In this document: one piece after another, positions 1 to 7,935 of the stretch
How positions within the stretch are numbered: position 1 is the stretch's first letter
Layout: each line of letters starts with the position of its first letter
Assembly: GCA_963840785.1 (NCBI GenBank)
Contig: CAWJAF010000004.1
Location: 372,001-436,000, forward strand
Direction: 5' to 3'
Length of the DNA stretch: 64,000 nucleotides
DNA from: JALYOK01 sp963840785
GTDB lineage: Bacteria; Pseudomonadota; Gammaproteobacteria; Burkholderiales; JALYOK01
Translations under genes and position numbers: made by a program
The notes under the pieces: generated by a model
The model's database searches: none
Told to the model about the DNA's origin: nothing
Seen by the model: the letters and a program-made list of their open reading frames with translations, nothing else

Positions 1-2
1 AC

Positions 3-308
3 AATCGTAAACTGGCACAATATGATTTGGACATTTACAAGAATTTCTATTCGCCGTTCTTTCCGCAACTGCCGGCCAATGTCGATTGGATTCAGAACAT
101 GAAAGAATCGGGTTTGTTTTTAGGCGGTACGCTGGAACAAGCGCGTACCCTCTTTCAACAAGAGTGGGCCAGAGTGCCGAGCGAATATGTCACGTTAATT
201 TGGCATTACGCGCAGCAGCCGAAAGAAGAAGTGATCTGGGAATTAGAACAATTCATGAAGCACATTTGGCCGACTTTAGAAGCCGTAGAGCCATTGGCGG
301 CCAATTAA
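3..308 (+). CDS. LLM-class flavin-dependent monooxygenase, C-terminal fragment
   Basis: The reading frame is open from the window edge (codons from base 3) to a TAA at 306-308, so only the last ~100 residues are visible. The residues are rich in aromatic and acidic positions (FYSPFFPQLPANVDW, then EEVIWELEQFMKHIWP), which resembles the C-terminus of luciferase-like flavin monooxygenases. A flavin reductase starts 26 bases downstream on the same strand, which fits a two-component monooxygenase using reduced FMN supplied by that partner. The substrate cannot be told from this fragment. Family assignment is an inference from tail similarity and the neighbour. Confidence 0.55.
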   Translation, partial: NRKLAQYDLDIYKNFYSPFFPQLPANVDWIQNMKESGLFLGGTLEQARTLFQQEWARVPSEYVTLIWHYAQQPKEEVIWELEQFMKHIWPTLEAVEPLAAN

Positions 309-334
309 AGTAGCGCGGGGAGCGTATTAAAATT

Positions 335-829
335 TTGGACAGCATTCTCGCAGACCCGACGATTGATCCCAAGGATTTACGCAAGGCCTTGGGATATTTT
401 GTCACGGGTGTCACGGTGGTCACAACGCGTAGCACGTCGGGCGATTTCGCAGGGCTGACCGTCAATTCTTTCAGCTCGCTTTCACTTTCGCCGCCGCTGG
501 TCATGTGGAGTATTGCGCTGTCGGCTGCCAGTTTCGAGGCGTTCGAAACCTGCTCGCACTTTATAGTCAACGTACTCGCTGAAGATCAGATACAACTTTC
601 CGAACGCTTTGCGCAAAGCGGCGGGGATAAATTCAAAGATTTGCTCGTCCGTCATAGCATTGCCGGCATTCCATTGCTAGACGGTGTCGCGGCAAGTTTC
701 GTTTGCCGTACTGCGTCGCGCTATCCGGGCGGAGATCACAGCATCTTGGTTGGCGAGGTGTTGGCATATGAGAAAAGCGAGCGCGCACCATTGTTATATG
801 CCCGAGGGCGTTATTGCAAACTCGGATAG
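335..829 (+). CDS. Flavin reductase family protein (HpaC-like)
   Basis: A 164-residue protein with the flavin reductase split-barrel pattern: ALGYFVTGVTVVTT near residues 18-31, LTVNSFSSLSLSPPLVMWSI near 41-60, SHFIVNVLAEDQ near 75-86, and the C-terminal GDHSILVGEVL segment. These domains bind FMN and use NAD(P)H to supply reduced flavin to a partner monooxygenase, here probably the truncated upstream gene. The start is TTG at 335, with GGGGAG at about 317-322 upstream. No ATG fits the conserved N-terminus better. Cytoplasmic. The family call is firm; the physiological substrate is unknown. Confidence 0.85.
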   Translation: MDSILADPTIDPKDLRKALGYFVTGVTVVTTRSTSGDFAGLTVNSFSSLSLSPPLVMWSIALSAASFEAFETCSHFIVNVLAEDQIQLSERFAQSGGDKFKDLLVRHSIAGIPLLDGVAASFVCRTASRYPGGDHSILVGEVLAYEKSERAPLLYARGRYCKLG

Positions 830-940
830 GTGTAACGTACTTTCGAATATCAGCAAATGAGATGTGATCGCATACTTCCCGGCTGCTGAGACAAACGCAA
901 TCGCGTCGGCTTGCGCCATGTTATCGAAGGCGTCTTCATG

Positions 941-1235
941 ACTGCCGCCGGAATCTCGTTCGACTCCGTCGAGGCATTGTTGCGGCTACTAACGCCGCAA
1001 AACCGCACGCTGCTTGCGGTTATCCGCGACAAGAAGCCCCCAGTCAATGGCGGAACTAGCGGAACTGGCCGGGCGCGAACAACCGAATCTCACCCGCACA
1101 CTGGGTAAGCTTGAGGCTATTGGTTTCGTGCATTTCACGAGCGTCAATCGGCGCAAGATTCCGATGGCCGCCGTTCGTTCACTAAAGATCAACTTTGCTC
1201 CGTTTTCACAGAATGATCGATTGGTGTTGGGATGA
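941..1235 (+). pseudogene. HVO_A0114-type winged-helix DNA-binding protein, frameshifted
   Basis: Two frames together give a protein matching the HVO_A0114 family of putative DNA-binding/antitoxin-like regulators: GISFDSVEALLRLLTPQNRT, then PQSMAELAELAGREQPNL, then TRTLGKLEAIGFVHF and the typical PFSQNDRL ending. The frame changes at the CCCCC run at 1037-1041; removing one C restores a continuous protein (K-P-Q-S). The N-terminus is uncertain: ATG 941 gives MTAAGISF, but longer family members start further upstream, and a GTG/ATG at 911 is also in frame. It is either a real homopolymer mutation or a consensus error. No toxin partner is visible beside it. Confidence 0.6.
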
Positions 1236-1552
1236 TTTCGTCGTAGCGCGTTCTGAGAATACTCCATTTGAGTTGCCCAGCGGCCGCTTTCGCTGCGCAC
1301 TGAAATCGACGATTTACAGTTTTAGGGTGAAGCGGACTATTGCGCGGCACAACGCCGCTTCGAAACCTGAGACGTGAGTTTGAATTCACTGATGAGAATG
1401 ACTTTGTGATATGAAAAAAACCATCGCGCTCGTTTAAATTCGTATGCCGACAGTCGTAACATCCGTGCCGAAGACGTCGATACTCGGCTTAATGACGGTT
1501 AGCAGCAGCGCGCAAAGACGATTGAGTGCGACCACGAAAGGATATTGAAATC

Positions 1553-1828
1553 TTGATTTCCCGCATTGTTCGCGAGTTCAAGGAAGCTTGCAGCGTTACC
1601 ACGCCGATCAGTCGTGCCGACGTGCGTTATGCGCATCGCTTGCTGGTTCGATTTCCGGCCATTGCCGCAGGCCTTTTCGTACTGCTGCTGCTAGCGGGTC
1701 TAGCAAGTGCTTTTGGCTTATTGCGTGCACAAGATTCGTTGTTTCGCTGGATGGGTGCCGCGATATTTTGGACATATGGGCTTTATGTACTCGTTTGCTC
1801 AGTTCGAGGATTTCGGGACAAGCGATGA
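1553..1828 (+). CDS. Small two-helix membrane protein, unknown function
   Basis: The predicted 91-residue protein has a charged N-terminus (ISRIVREFKEACS) and two hydrophobic segments, about residues 37-58 (IAAGLFVLLLLAGLASAFG) and 65-82, followed by a short basic tail ending in RGFRDKR. I chose TTG 1553 because a GAAAGGA-like ribosome site lies about 10 bases upstream; a GTG at 1526 in the same frame is the alternative. I do not recognise the family. It sits just upstream of a vapBC-like module, which may share its transcript. Confidence 0.4.
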   Translation: MISRIVREFKEACSVTTPISRADVRYAHRLLVRFPAIAAGLFVLLLLAGLASAFGLLRAQDSLFRWMGAAIFWTYGLYVLVCSVRGFRDKR

Positions 1829-1852
1829 ACCAAAAGGATCAACCATTTTGCA

Positions 1853-1874
1853 GATATATGGTAATCTATATGGC
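1853..1874 (+). promoter_or_regulatory. Possible operator/promoter of the vapBC-like module
   Basis: Two copies of TATATGG, 12 bases apart start to start, lie directly before the antitoxin ATG. A direct repeat there fits autorepression by a ribbon-helix-helix antitoxin. The assignment rests on position only. Confidence 0.3.
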
Positions 1875-2096
1875 ATGCAAAAGACTACTGTATACATTCC
1901 GTCAGACGTTAAACTGGCTCTTGGCAAAGTCGCCACGGCACGCGGATTAAGCGAGGCCGAAGTGATACGTCAGGCGCTTCGCGCCGTAACCGCTGAGATC
2001 GTGCCGCCGCGACCCCGTGTACCGTTATTCAAAAGCGGCAAACCACGCTTAGCCGAGCAGATTGATGACGCACTGACAGGATTCGGCGAGACTTGA
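1875..2096 (+). CDS. VapB-like ribbon-helix-helix antitoxin
   Basis: A 73-residue protein. The N-terminus QKTTVYIPSDVKLALGKVA is a typical ribbon-helix-helix beta strand and first helix, followed by GLSEAEVIRQALRAV, the second helix. The C-terminal half is proline- and charge-rich and likely wraps the toxin. The stop TGA overlaps the TTG start of the downstream PIN-domain toxin (TTGA), the usual translational coupling of a type II toxin-antitoxin operon. These antitoxins normally repress their own promoter. A direct repeat TATATGG lies immediately upstream at about 1855-1873 and is a candidate operator. Confidence 0.8.
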   Translation: MQKTTVYIPSDVKLALGKVATARGLSEAEVIRQALRAVTAEIVPPRPRVPLFKSGKPRLAEQIDDALTGFGET

Positions 2097-2512
2097 TCCT
2101 CGTCGATACCAGCGGGTTGTTATCGGCGCTGGATGAAAGTCAGCGTCACCACCGCGACTGTGCCGCCTTGCTCAACGAAGCCGAACCGCCTTTGCTTCTA
2201 TCCCCGTTTGTTCTAGCCGAGCTTGACTATTTGCTTATGCGCCACTTAGGCGCCGCGGCACAAGCCACCTTGCTCGACGAAGTCGCCCGGGGCGCGTACC
2301 AGCTGGAACCCTTCGACGCTGCCGATATCGCCCGCACCAAAGAAGTCGTCGATCGCTATGCTGACCTTGCCATCGGATTGGCTGACGCATCGATTGTGGT
2401 CTTGGCGGAGCGACATAATGTCAACGCGGTACTGAGCCTGGATGAACGGCATTTTCGTGCGATGCGTATCGAACGGCGAAAACGTTTCAAAGTCCTGCCG
2501 TTTGACTGCTAA
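2093..2512 (+). CDS. PIN-domain ribonuclease toxin (VapC-like)
   Basis: A 139-residue PIN-domain protein. Visible acidic residues expected in the active site: Asp5 in MILVDTSGLL, Glu43 in LAELDYLL, and the later Asp in LADASIVVLAERHN. VapC toxins are Mg-dependent RNases that cleave specific tRNAs or rRNA and are held inactive by the partner antitoxin encoded just upstream with a 4-base overlap. The TTG start is dictated by that overlap and by the conserved LVDTSG start of PIN domains. The gene ends about 100 bases before the left end of the integrated element, so the pair lies outside the element. Confidence 0.85.
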   Translation: MILVDTSGLLSALDESQRHHRDCAALLNEAEPPLLLSPFVLAELDYLLMRHLGAAAQATLLDEVARGAYQLEPFDAADIARTKEVVDRYADLAIGLADASIVVLAERHNVNAVLSLDERHFRAMRIERRKRFKVLPFDC

Positions 2513-2600
2513 GGCGTCAGCCATGGAATGTCTGCTTCCTGTCAACCGACATTCAACGAGAGGTGCGCTGATATTCTAGGCACCACTTTTCGTGGGATTG

Positions 2601-2645
2601 TTGGATTTGTTTGGACGTTCTAGACCTGATACTTGGCGAGAGAGA
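2601..2645. repeat. Left attachment-site repeat (attL) of the tRNA-Ser element
   Basis: TTTGGACGTTCTAGA at 2610-2624, followed after two differing bases by TGATACTTGGCG and AGAGAGA, matches the junction at the tRNA-Ser 3' end (9314-9358) almost base for base. The left copy lacks one G of the GG before AGAGAGA. It marks the distal boundary of the integrated element. Confidence 0.8.
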
Positions 2646-2706
2646 CATTCATATCATCCATGAAACACCCTTATTTAAGCCATTCTCGTATTTCTTAGTT
2701 TCAAAT

Positions 2707-2729
2707 ATGCCCCCATTTGTGCCCCCTCA
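2707..2729. repeat. Sub-terminal direct repeat of the element (left copy)
   Basis: A 23-base sequence beginning ATGCCCCCATTTGTG is identical to 9212-9234 near the other end, in the same orientation. C-rich motifs near both ends of P4-integrase elements are candidate arm-type sites for integrase or excisionase. Confidence 0.6.
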
Positions 2730-2901
2730 ACGCTTAGTTTGTGGCATTCAAAATCGTTAAAGAAACCTTGCGCTCAAGGATTTCTTCCGGCTGCCGCTCG
2801 TCATCGAAATTAATCATCGCGTGACCTTGTGCTAGACGGAAATTATTTACAAGGGAAAGGTCTAGGTTGCGCGATCGAACCGTTAGTCTAAAACTAGCGT
2901 T

Positions 2902-3276
2902 ATGGCTAAATATGTCCCTTATGACGGCAAAGTGTACAAGACTCCTCCACGTGGGAACGAACACCCGTCCGACTTTAACGCCAATTGTTGGGAGATTAAA
3001 GGCTCGCCAGGCCATGTTGAGTGCGCTCCGCGCGATTCCTATCTTGAAGTCGAGGAAGACCCACCAGTACCCAAGCCTTTCTTGGAAGTATATGGACAGC
3101 AGGTATTTTTTTCTGGGCTGGCTGCGAGTTTGTTATTGATTGTGTGGTGGACGTTCACACGTCGCCCACCATTGCGAAATAACCTCTTGATTGGTGGCGC
3201 GACCCTAGGTGCGTTTATTCTCAATCCTATCGCTGGCGCCATTGTACTGGCCGCTTGGATATATAAAGCAAAGTGA
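2902..3276 (+). CDS. Membrane protein of unknown function on the element
   Basis: A 124-residue protein. The first ~70 residues are polar and proline-rich with two cysteines (CWEIKG, VECAPR). Two hydrophobic segments follow: about 74-90 (FFSGLAASLLLIVWWTF) and about 97-119 (LIGGATLGAFILNPIAGAIV). It is the only element gene on the plus strand and converges on the zinc-ribbon gene downstream. I do not recognise a family. Its position at the distal end suggests cargo rather than the mobility core. Confidence 0.5.
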   Translation: MAKYVPYDGKVYKTPPRGNEHPSDFNANCWEIKGSPGHVECAPRDSYLEVEEDPPVPKPFLEVYGQQVFFSGLAASLLLIVWWTFTRRPPLRNNLLIGGATLGAFILNPIAGAIVLAAWIYKAK

Positions 3277-3286
3277 CGAAGGTCAC

Positions 3287-3874
3287 TTACCAAGTACATC
3301 GTCCTCGAATCGCGCTAACAAAGCCCTGTTCAATTTCGGCTTCCCGCCAGTTACGGTAATCTAAAATGATCGATAGCAATCGTTCATAAGTCCGATGATG
3401 CATTCCCTTTGGTCGCCGCCAGTCTTCGCCTAACCGCGCTTCAGCTTTTGATTGACGAATCCAACTGCGACCGATAGCGTCCTGACTTTGGCTTACGTAG
3501 GCAATTTTTTGGCAATAACGACACAAAAATCGGTTGCCGCGCAGGTAAAGCACCGCGGTACGTTTGCAACACCGAGGGCACTCAAACCAGTGCCGTGCAC
3601 CACCATAATTGCAACGAGTGCGTGACACTGGTATCCGTTCCTTAACGGGCTGATTGTCGGCGCTGTAATCCAAATACACGGAGTTGCCGTCGGTGCGAAA
3701 ACCGATTGAGCTCAAAATCTCGCCGGTTTCATTGTTTGTCCATTTCAAAATTCCCGTGACTCCGTTAAGCAGACCTTTGCGATGAAACTCACGCACATCA
3801 ATGTGTTTGCAATGTTCGCCTTTTACCTTCCATCCCGGACGACCCGCACCATATCGATAGCCACCAGCACCCAT
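3287..3874 (-). CDS. Zinc-ribbon protein of unknown function
   Basis: A 195-residue basic protein with a treble-clef/zinc-ribbon signature: WFECPRCCKRTAVLYL, then FLCRYCQKIAYVSQ (CPxC...CxxC) near residues 104-135. The N-terminus is Gly/Tyr-rich (MGAGGYRYGAGRPGWK). Similar proteins with a C-x2-C pair, a LYL strand and a second C-x2-C before a Y-x-S-Q motif are, as I recall, common hypothetical proteins in proteobacterial genomes, often on mobile elements. Nucleic-acid binding is plausible from the zinc ribbon and charge but is not shown. The 190 bases upstream (3875-4068) contain no other gene. Confidence 0.55.
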   Translation of the reverse strand: MGAGGYRYGAGRPGWKVKGEHCKHIDVREFHRKGLLNGVTGILKWTNNETGEILSSIGFRTDGNSVYLDYSADNQPVKERIPVSRTRCNYGGARHWFECPRCCKRTAVLYLRGNRFLCRYCQKIAYVSQSQDAIGRSWIRQSKAEARLGEDWRRPKGMHHRTYERLLSIILDYRNWREAEIEQGFVSAIRGRCTW

Positions 3875-4068
3875 TTTTCAGCCTCACAGAATACGAAATA
3901 ATTAAGCGAATTTAACGCCTGAAATTAATGCAACAATTCGGAAAAAGCCGTCAATGCTTGACCTGCAGGCAATCATCCTGAAATTTAATTTGGTCATATT
4001 TACTCTCTAAATTTCCAGGTTTAGCTCGCCAACACTCGTAACTCGATTTATTTGATTTAATCCCTGCA

Positions 4069-4713
4069 TTAGGCGGGTGGTTCGGCATATCGCTTCCGCG
4101 CCGCCGCGTCTGATTCGATCAAGCCCGGCCAGCGCTCCACGACCGGTCGTTGGTCAGGATCGTGCGGCAGCGGTTTGTAGCCGACGCACCGATGTGGCTG
4201 ATCCTTGATCGGTGAAAAATTCCTGCTCGCCAGTATTTCTCCACGAAACGCAGCTAAGCATTTACCTTGCTGCGTCAGGTTCGTGCAGTGAAGGCAACAG
4301 CGACGGTTATCGCTGGGATCAATTGCGCACGGATCGATTTCTATTTCCGGATAGTTGCTCGCATCAAAGAAATCTTCCGGTGCCAGTTCGTTGCCGGTCA
4401 CGCGCTCGAAAGGCTCGGCACCAATTATCTCTGGCCACAATTGCATAATTTCCGCGCGTGTCGCTTCCGGCAACGTGTAGATTTCCTTTGTCTTACGGTC
4501 TGCATAGAAAAGTCGCCAAGCCCAATGCGGAAGGTTCGGGTCGAGCGTTGGAGTGTGTTTCGCTGTTTCCGTGCTAACCCCCGCAACACGCAACAACGGT
4601 TGTTGCGCAGTGTGCACGTGTTGCGCAACAGCGTTGCACGCCTGCACAGTGTCTTGTTGCGTGTTGCCTGGGCTAATAGAAGAAACACGCAACAACGCTT
4701 TTAGGCGACTCAT
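4069..4713 (-). CDS. Cys-cluster protein in the replication module of the element
   Basis: A 214-residue protein whose start overlaps the end of the ATPase gene by 4 bases (ATGA). The C-terminal third holds a cysteine cluster: CCLHCTNLTQQGKCLAAF near residues 139-156, then HRCVGYKP near 174-181. This C-x2-C...C...C arrangement resembles small zinc or Fe-S binding domains seen at the end of phage and plasmid replication proteins. The N-terminal third has low complexity and coincides with a stretch of CGCAACA-type repeats in the DNA (4583-4697). No function is assigned. Tight coupling with the ATPase suggests a role in element replication. Confidence 0.5.
   Translation of the reverse strand: MSRLKALLRVSSISPGNTQQDTVQACNAVAQHVHTAQQPLLRVAGVSTETAKHTPTLDPNLPHWAWRLFYADRKTKEIYTLPEATRAEIMQLWPEIIGAEPFERVTGNELAPEDFFDASNYPEIEIDPCAIDPSDNRRCCLHCTNLTQQGKCLAAFRGEILASRNFSPIKDQPHRCVGYKPLPHDPDQRPVVERWPGLIESDAAARKRYAEPPA
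4583..4697. repeat. CGCAACA-rich direct and inverted repeats
   Basis: A 13-base sequence, ACACGCAACAACG, occurs at 4586-4598 and again at 4685-4697. Inverted copies of its core (TGTTGCG) lie at 4601-4607, 4619-4625 and about 4655-4661. They fall inside the 5' end of the Cys-cluster gene, next to the ATPase gene. Iterons of a replication origin are one explanation; codon repetition is another. Confidence 0.35.
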
Positions 4714-6299
4714 CGCAACGGTCTTGTGTTGGTTAGCGGCACCTCCTTCAACGCGCGTGAAACCGTTGAACGGTGACAGCCGAGTTCATTTGCGATTTCG
4801 GTTTGGCTTAGATCGGGCGCGTCCAAATGTAATTTCTGAATACGTTCGGTCATGCCTAACTCGGCGTCTTTCCAAGTCCACACTTGATTGCGGTTCGCGT
4901 CACAACCTAACGTCGCTTCGATACCTCTCGCTTCATCGCCCTTTAGGTGCCTCGCTTTCTCAAATTCGACCGTAAACGCCGCCCCTTTTTCCGCGACGTA
5001 ATCTTTCGCATGATCGAGCTTAACAACAACATCCATTAAGTCCTCGCGCCGACTTGATCCGCGTTGTTGACCGCCTTTGCCGGCGTGATGAACGAACAGT
5101 ACCGCTTTTCCAAGCTTTCGCAGGTGTAATGCCCATTCCGCGACAGGCACCCAACTTTCGCCCTCATTTTCCGCACCAGCCCTCATCAAGCTCGACAAGT
5201 TATCGACGACAATTAAATCGGCATCGACAATGTACGGCTCCAGTGCCTTTTGTCCATCCCGCGATGCAAGGTCGGGTAACGGAAAGCATTGGGCATCGGG
5301 GGTGATGATGCGAAAGAAGCCTTCGGGTGGCTCGTGTTCATCTGACGAGGATTCGACCAGAGCGGCCAGTCTTGTCTTGATCGCCGCACCGGCCATTTCC
5401 CCATCGATGTAAACGACGCGACGCGGTTGGTTAGCCTTCCATTTGAGGAATTGCCCACCGCCTGCGACGGCATAGGCAACGCCAAGTGCAAAATGCGTTT
5501 TGCCAACCCCGCGCCATGCGTAGACCATCGATAGATGTTGGCGGCAGAGCCATGGGGAGAGTAATGGCTCCATCGGCGGGAATTCATGGATCAATAGTTC
5601 TGCAATGTCGAGCACTACGATTTTCTGATTCCTACTGTTTAGAACGGCTCCAGATGCGTCAACTGCGCCGGGGAGTGCCGCGAGTATCGGCAAGCCTTCA
5701 ATATCGCTAGCGGACGCATTTTGATGAGCCGCGAGCCAGTCGATCACGTCCTCCCGAACGCCAAGCCCAAGCTTATCGACATCAATGCATGACACGACGC
5801 AACCCATTCCGATCAATAGGTTCGCGACTTCCCCGGCATAGGCCCTGCCCGCCTCGTCATTGTCGGGCCATATCCGCGCGACGCGCTGTCGTAGTGGACT
5901 CCAGTCGGCTCCCTCGTAACTTGTCGCGCCGCCGCTAGTCGTGGCTACTAGCCCAAGCTTCGCTAAGGTATCCGCTTTTTGTTCGCCCTCGACGATCCAA
6001 ACAACCGCGTCAGATTCGTTCGCAATGCGATCAAGAGAATAAAGGGGTTTGCCGTTTTCAAACTTCGGTTCCTTCAATTCGAACTTGCCGCCGACGCGCG
6101 ACATTGGGCGTATCCATTTTCCGCCGGTATCAGGATTTTTGAGGCGAATTCGCCAGTAAAGTGGCGCGCCATTAGCGTCGACATAGGCGTGCAGCGCTTG
6201 GGCTTTGAACCCTTCGACTAAAGGTTTTCGGACAAAGCCCCTGGCAGCGTCATGAATCCAGGCGCGGACGTGGGCATCGTGAAGCGGCAAGTTGCTCAT
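4710..6299 (-). CDS. TOPRIM-AAA ATPase (RepA-like helicase/primase)
   Basis: About 529 residues. The N-terminal half has a TOPRIM domain: VVWIVEGEQKADTLAKLG, then IWPDNDEAGRAYAGEVANLL with the acidic D-x-D pair. The C-terminal half has a RecA-like ATPase with Walker A YAWRGVGKTHFALG and Walker B DLIVVDNLSSLM, then an arginine- and histidine-containing FVHHAGKGG segment. The last ~40 residues form a helix-turn-helix (LSQTEIANELGCHRSTVSRA). This order is typical of mobile-element replication proteins combining primase-associated TOPRIM and a hexameric helicase (RepA/AAA_25 type). ATG 6299 overlaps the stop of the CHC2 gene (ATGA), so the two are translated together and probably form a split primase-helicase. 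Confidence 0.75.
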   Translation of the reverse strand: MSNLPLHDAHVRAWIHDAARGFVRKPLVEGFKAQALHAYVDANGAPLYWRIRLKNPDTGGKWIRPMSRVGGKFELKEPKFENGKPLYSLDRIANESDAVVWIVEGEQKADTLAKLGLVATTSGGATSYEGADWSPLRQRVARIWPDNDEAGRAYAGEVANLLIGMGCVVSCIDVDKLGLGVREDVIDWLAAHQNASASDIEGLPILAALPGAVDASGAVLNSRNQKIVVLDIAELLIHEFPPMEPLLSPWLCRQHLSMVYAWRGVGKTHFALGVAYAVAGGGQFLKWKANQPRRVVYIDGEMAGAAIKTRLAALVESSSDEHEPPEGFFRIITPDAQCFPLPDLASRDGQKALEPYIVDADLIVVDNLSSLMRAGAENEGESWVPVAEWALHLRKLGKAVLFVHHAGKGGQQRGSSRREDLMDVVVKLDHAKDYVAEKGAAFTVEFEKARHLKGDEARGIEATLGCDANRNQVWTWKDAELGMTERIQKLHLDAPDLSQTEIANELGCHRSTVSRALKEVPLTNTRPLR

Positions 6300-6613
6300 C
6301 ATTTTTGCTCCCATGCGCCGAGTTCTTTTGCAGCCTGTGCGAATGTCACGCCGTGTCGTTGCATGTGGAAAGCCAGCACATCGCCACCACGCACGCCGCA
6401 CGCCATACATCGATAGCAGCCGTTGTCTAGGCGAACGCGAAGGCTTGGCTTATTGTCGCCGTGGAATGGGCACAGCGCATTTTTCCATTCGCCCCCACCA
6501 GTCAATTTGAGTCCTTGCGCCCGGTAGTATTCGCCGGGCGAGGGAAGACGGGCGCGAGCGAAATTATTTGTTTTGCCGTTATAGTTCATCCGATTCGGGT
6601 TTGCGTATCCCAT
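6299..6613 (-). CDS. CHC2 zinc-finger primase N-terminal protein
   Basis: A 104-residue protein carrying the CHC2 zinc finger of DnaG-type primases: EYYRAQGLKLTGGGEWKNAL, CPFHGDNKPSLRV, then GCYRCMACGVRGGDVLAF. The visible ligands are C, H, C, C. It recognises DNA for primer synthesis and normally precedes the TOPRIM domain in one chain. Here the TOPRIM is in the next gene with a 4-base ATGA overlap. ATG 6613 is preceded by a G-rich AGGGGG ribosome site. It belongs to the replication module of the element. Confidence 0.8.
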   Translation of the reverse strand: MGYANPNRMNYNGKTNNFARARLPSPGEYYRAQGLKLTGGGEWKNALCPFHGDNKPSLRVRLDNGCYRCMACGVRGGDVLAFHMQRHGVTFAQAAKELGAWEQK

Positions 6614-6621
6614 GGCGCCCC

Positions 6622-6837
6622 CTATTTCGCTGCGTCGATGAGGCTGCGAATTTCCTCCACGCGCCACGCCGTCGTCCGCGGGCCGAGTTTTACTGGTTTT
6701 GGAAATCGCCCGGACTTGACGCCGGCCCACCAACTCGATTTTTTCACTGGTATTAATGGGGCAACAGGAGGACTTGCGTTCGGATTGCCGAGGATTTGCG
6801 ACAAACGCATAAAGCCGGTTTCAGGAAGTTGATGCAT
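6622..6837 (-). CDS. AlpA-family regulator
   Basis: About 71 residues from ATG 6837 (in-frame ATG 6861 is the alternative). GFMRLSQILG opens the domain, then PVKKSSWWAGVKSGRFPKPVKLGPRTTAWRVEEI. The K-S-S-W-W-x-G-V-x-x-G-R-F-P-K-P-V-K-L-G-P-R-T-T-A-W-R segment is the hallmark of AlpA/phage-regulatory helix-turn-helix proteins. In P4-like elements these act as excisionase or activate integrase expression. Here it sits upstream of the primase/ATPase genes on the same strand, separated from CHC2 by only ~9 bases. Confidence 0.85.
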   Translation of the reverse strand: MHQLPETGFMRLSQILGNPNASPPVAPLIPVKKSSWWAGVKSGRFPKPVKLGPRTTAWRVEEIRSLIDAAK

Positions 6838-6941
6838 ACAGATTGCTCCATTTATGGCCAAAATTGGCCGACGAGGGAACTTTCTGCGTGAGAAAACGAC
6901 TTTGGAATTAAATCACGACATTTTTCTGAAATTGTTAAGAT

Positions 6942-7526
6942 TTATTTTGGATGGGGATTGCTCACGAATTCTACGATTAGTTTTTCCCACTCAGCAATCG
7001 TGCTTTCACGTTCGTGATACTTAAAGGCCTTGCGCGTTACTGCAGCGAGTTTATTTTTTTTGAAGTCGAAGTATATTTTTCGCAACGCCTCCGCTGGGTC
7101 AATGCTGGAATCCTCTGATTCTTTCTTTTCAAGAAAGGATTTCCACGGCTCACGCGTTGAGAGTTGTTTACAAGCCCACTCCACTCCATGACTGGTATTG
7201 TCGGCGTCAACTAAACGTTCAATCTCAACGACCAGCATACCTTTAATGGCCTCTACCCATTTAGTTTTGCGGCCACTTTTCTTTTTCGCGGGGTACAACT
7301 CGCGCGCCAGCACCAAGGCTAGTTGTTCAAACATGCGTGGACTCGTCGCAATTTTGTAGTGGCTGCAAAGACGTAGAAGCTTTTGATCGTCCTCTTTTTG
7401 CCACGCTTGAATTTTTTTTAGCGCCTGGGCGGGACTCGTCAGCAAACCTAGCTTGCGAGAGTCTTCAGACGCAAATAACGGTGGTAATGTGATCTGTAGT
7501 GAAGCAGTTTTATTGTCTTTTGGCAT
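6942..7526 (-). CDS. Hypothetical protein of the tRNA-Ser element
   Basis: A 194-residue, lysine-rich soluble protein with no signal peptide or membrane segment. Predicted mostly helical: ALKKIQAWQKEDDQKLLRLC, MFEQLALVLARELYP, then a basic KKKSGRKTKWVEAIK stretch. I recognise no domain. It lies between the HTH regulator and the AlpA-like gene on the same strand and is likely part of the same operon. Its base composition is more AT-rich than the integrase. Confidence 0.45.
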   Translation of the reverse strand: MPKDNKTASLQITLPPLFASEDSRKLGLLTSPAQALKKIQAWQKEDDQKLLRLCSHYKIATSPRMFEQLALVLARELYPAKKKSGRKTKWVEAIKGMLVVEIERLVDADNTSHGVEWACKQLSTREPWKSFLEKKESEDSSIDPAEALRKIYFDFKKNKLAAVTRKAFKYHERESTIAEWEKLIVEFVSNPHPK

Positions 7527-7532
7527 TCTCGC

Positions 7533-7823
7533 CTACGTTGCCTTCTTCGCCTTTATGTTCACCCGCGATCCCGCTATGGCTAGCATGTTCACGAGTGCGT
7601 CGAGGCTGAACAACGAAATCTTGCCCTTGAGCAATTGATCTAGGCGCGGCTGAGTGATACCGAACCTCCTGGCTGCTTCTTGTTGGGCGTAGCCTCGCAC
7701 TTCTTCGCGTACACGAGACATAAGTTCACTACGCAACAACAGATTTTCGGCCTCGGGTTTCGGAAAGCCGATATCTCGAAATACGTTGTTATTTCCAATT
7801 GTGATTTTGGGTTTGATGGTCAT
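7533..7823 (-). CDS. HTH_37-type XRE regulator
   Basis: About 96 residues from ATG 7823 (an upstream ATG 7859 is also in frame). NVFRDIGFPKPEAENLLLRSEL followed by YAQQEAARRFGITQPRLDQLLKGKISLFSLDALVNMLAIAG is the pattern of the HTH_37 group, usually antitoxins of HigA/RelB-like systems. No toxin gene precedes it: only ~75 bases separate it from the integrase end. It is therefore an orphan here, perhaps acting as the element's regulator. Confidence 0.7.
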   Translation of the reverse strand: MTIKPKITIGNNNVFRDIGFPKPEAENLLLRSELMSRVREEVRGYAQQEAARRFGITQPRLDQLLKGKISLFSLDALVNMLAIAGSRVNIKAKKAT

Positions 7824-7935
7824 AACCGATTGCTCCGGGTTGCCCGATACCGTAGTCACCGGTATTTGTATCAGTTCCAGAATAATTCAGCAACGTCCGA
7901 GGACGTCCGCACGGGAAAGCAGGCGTAATTCGGAA

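Noticed and set aside
7533..7935. Toxin-antitoxin pair with the HTH_37 gene
   Set aside because: Only ~75 bases separate it from the integrase end and no RelE/HigB-like frame precedes it.
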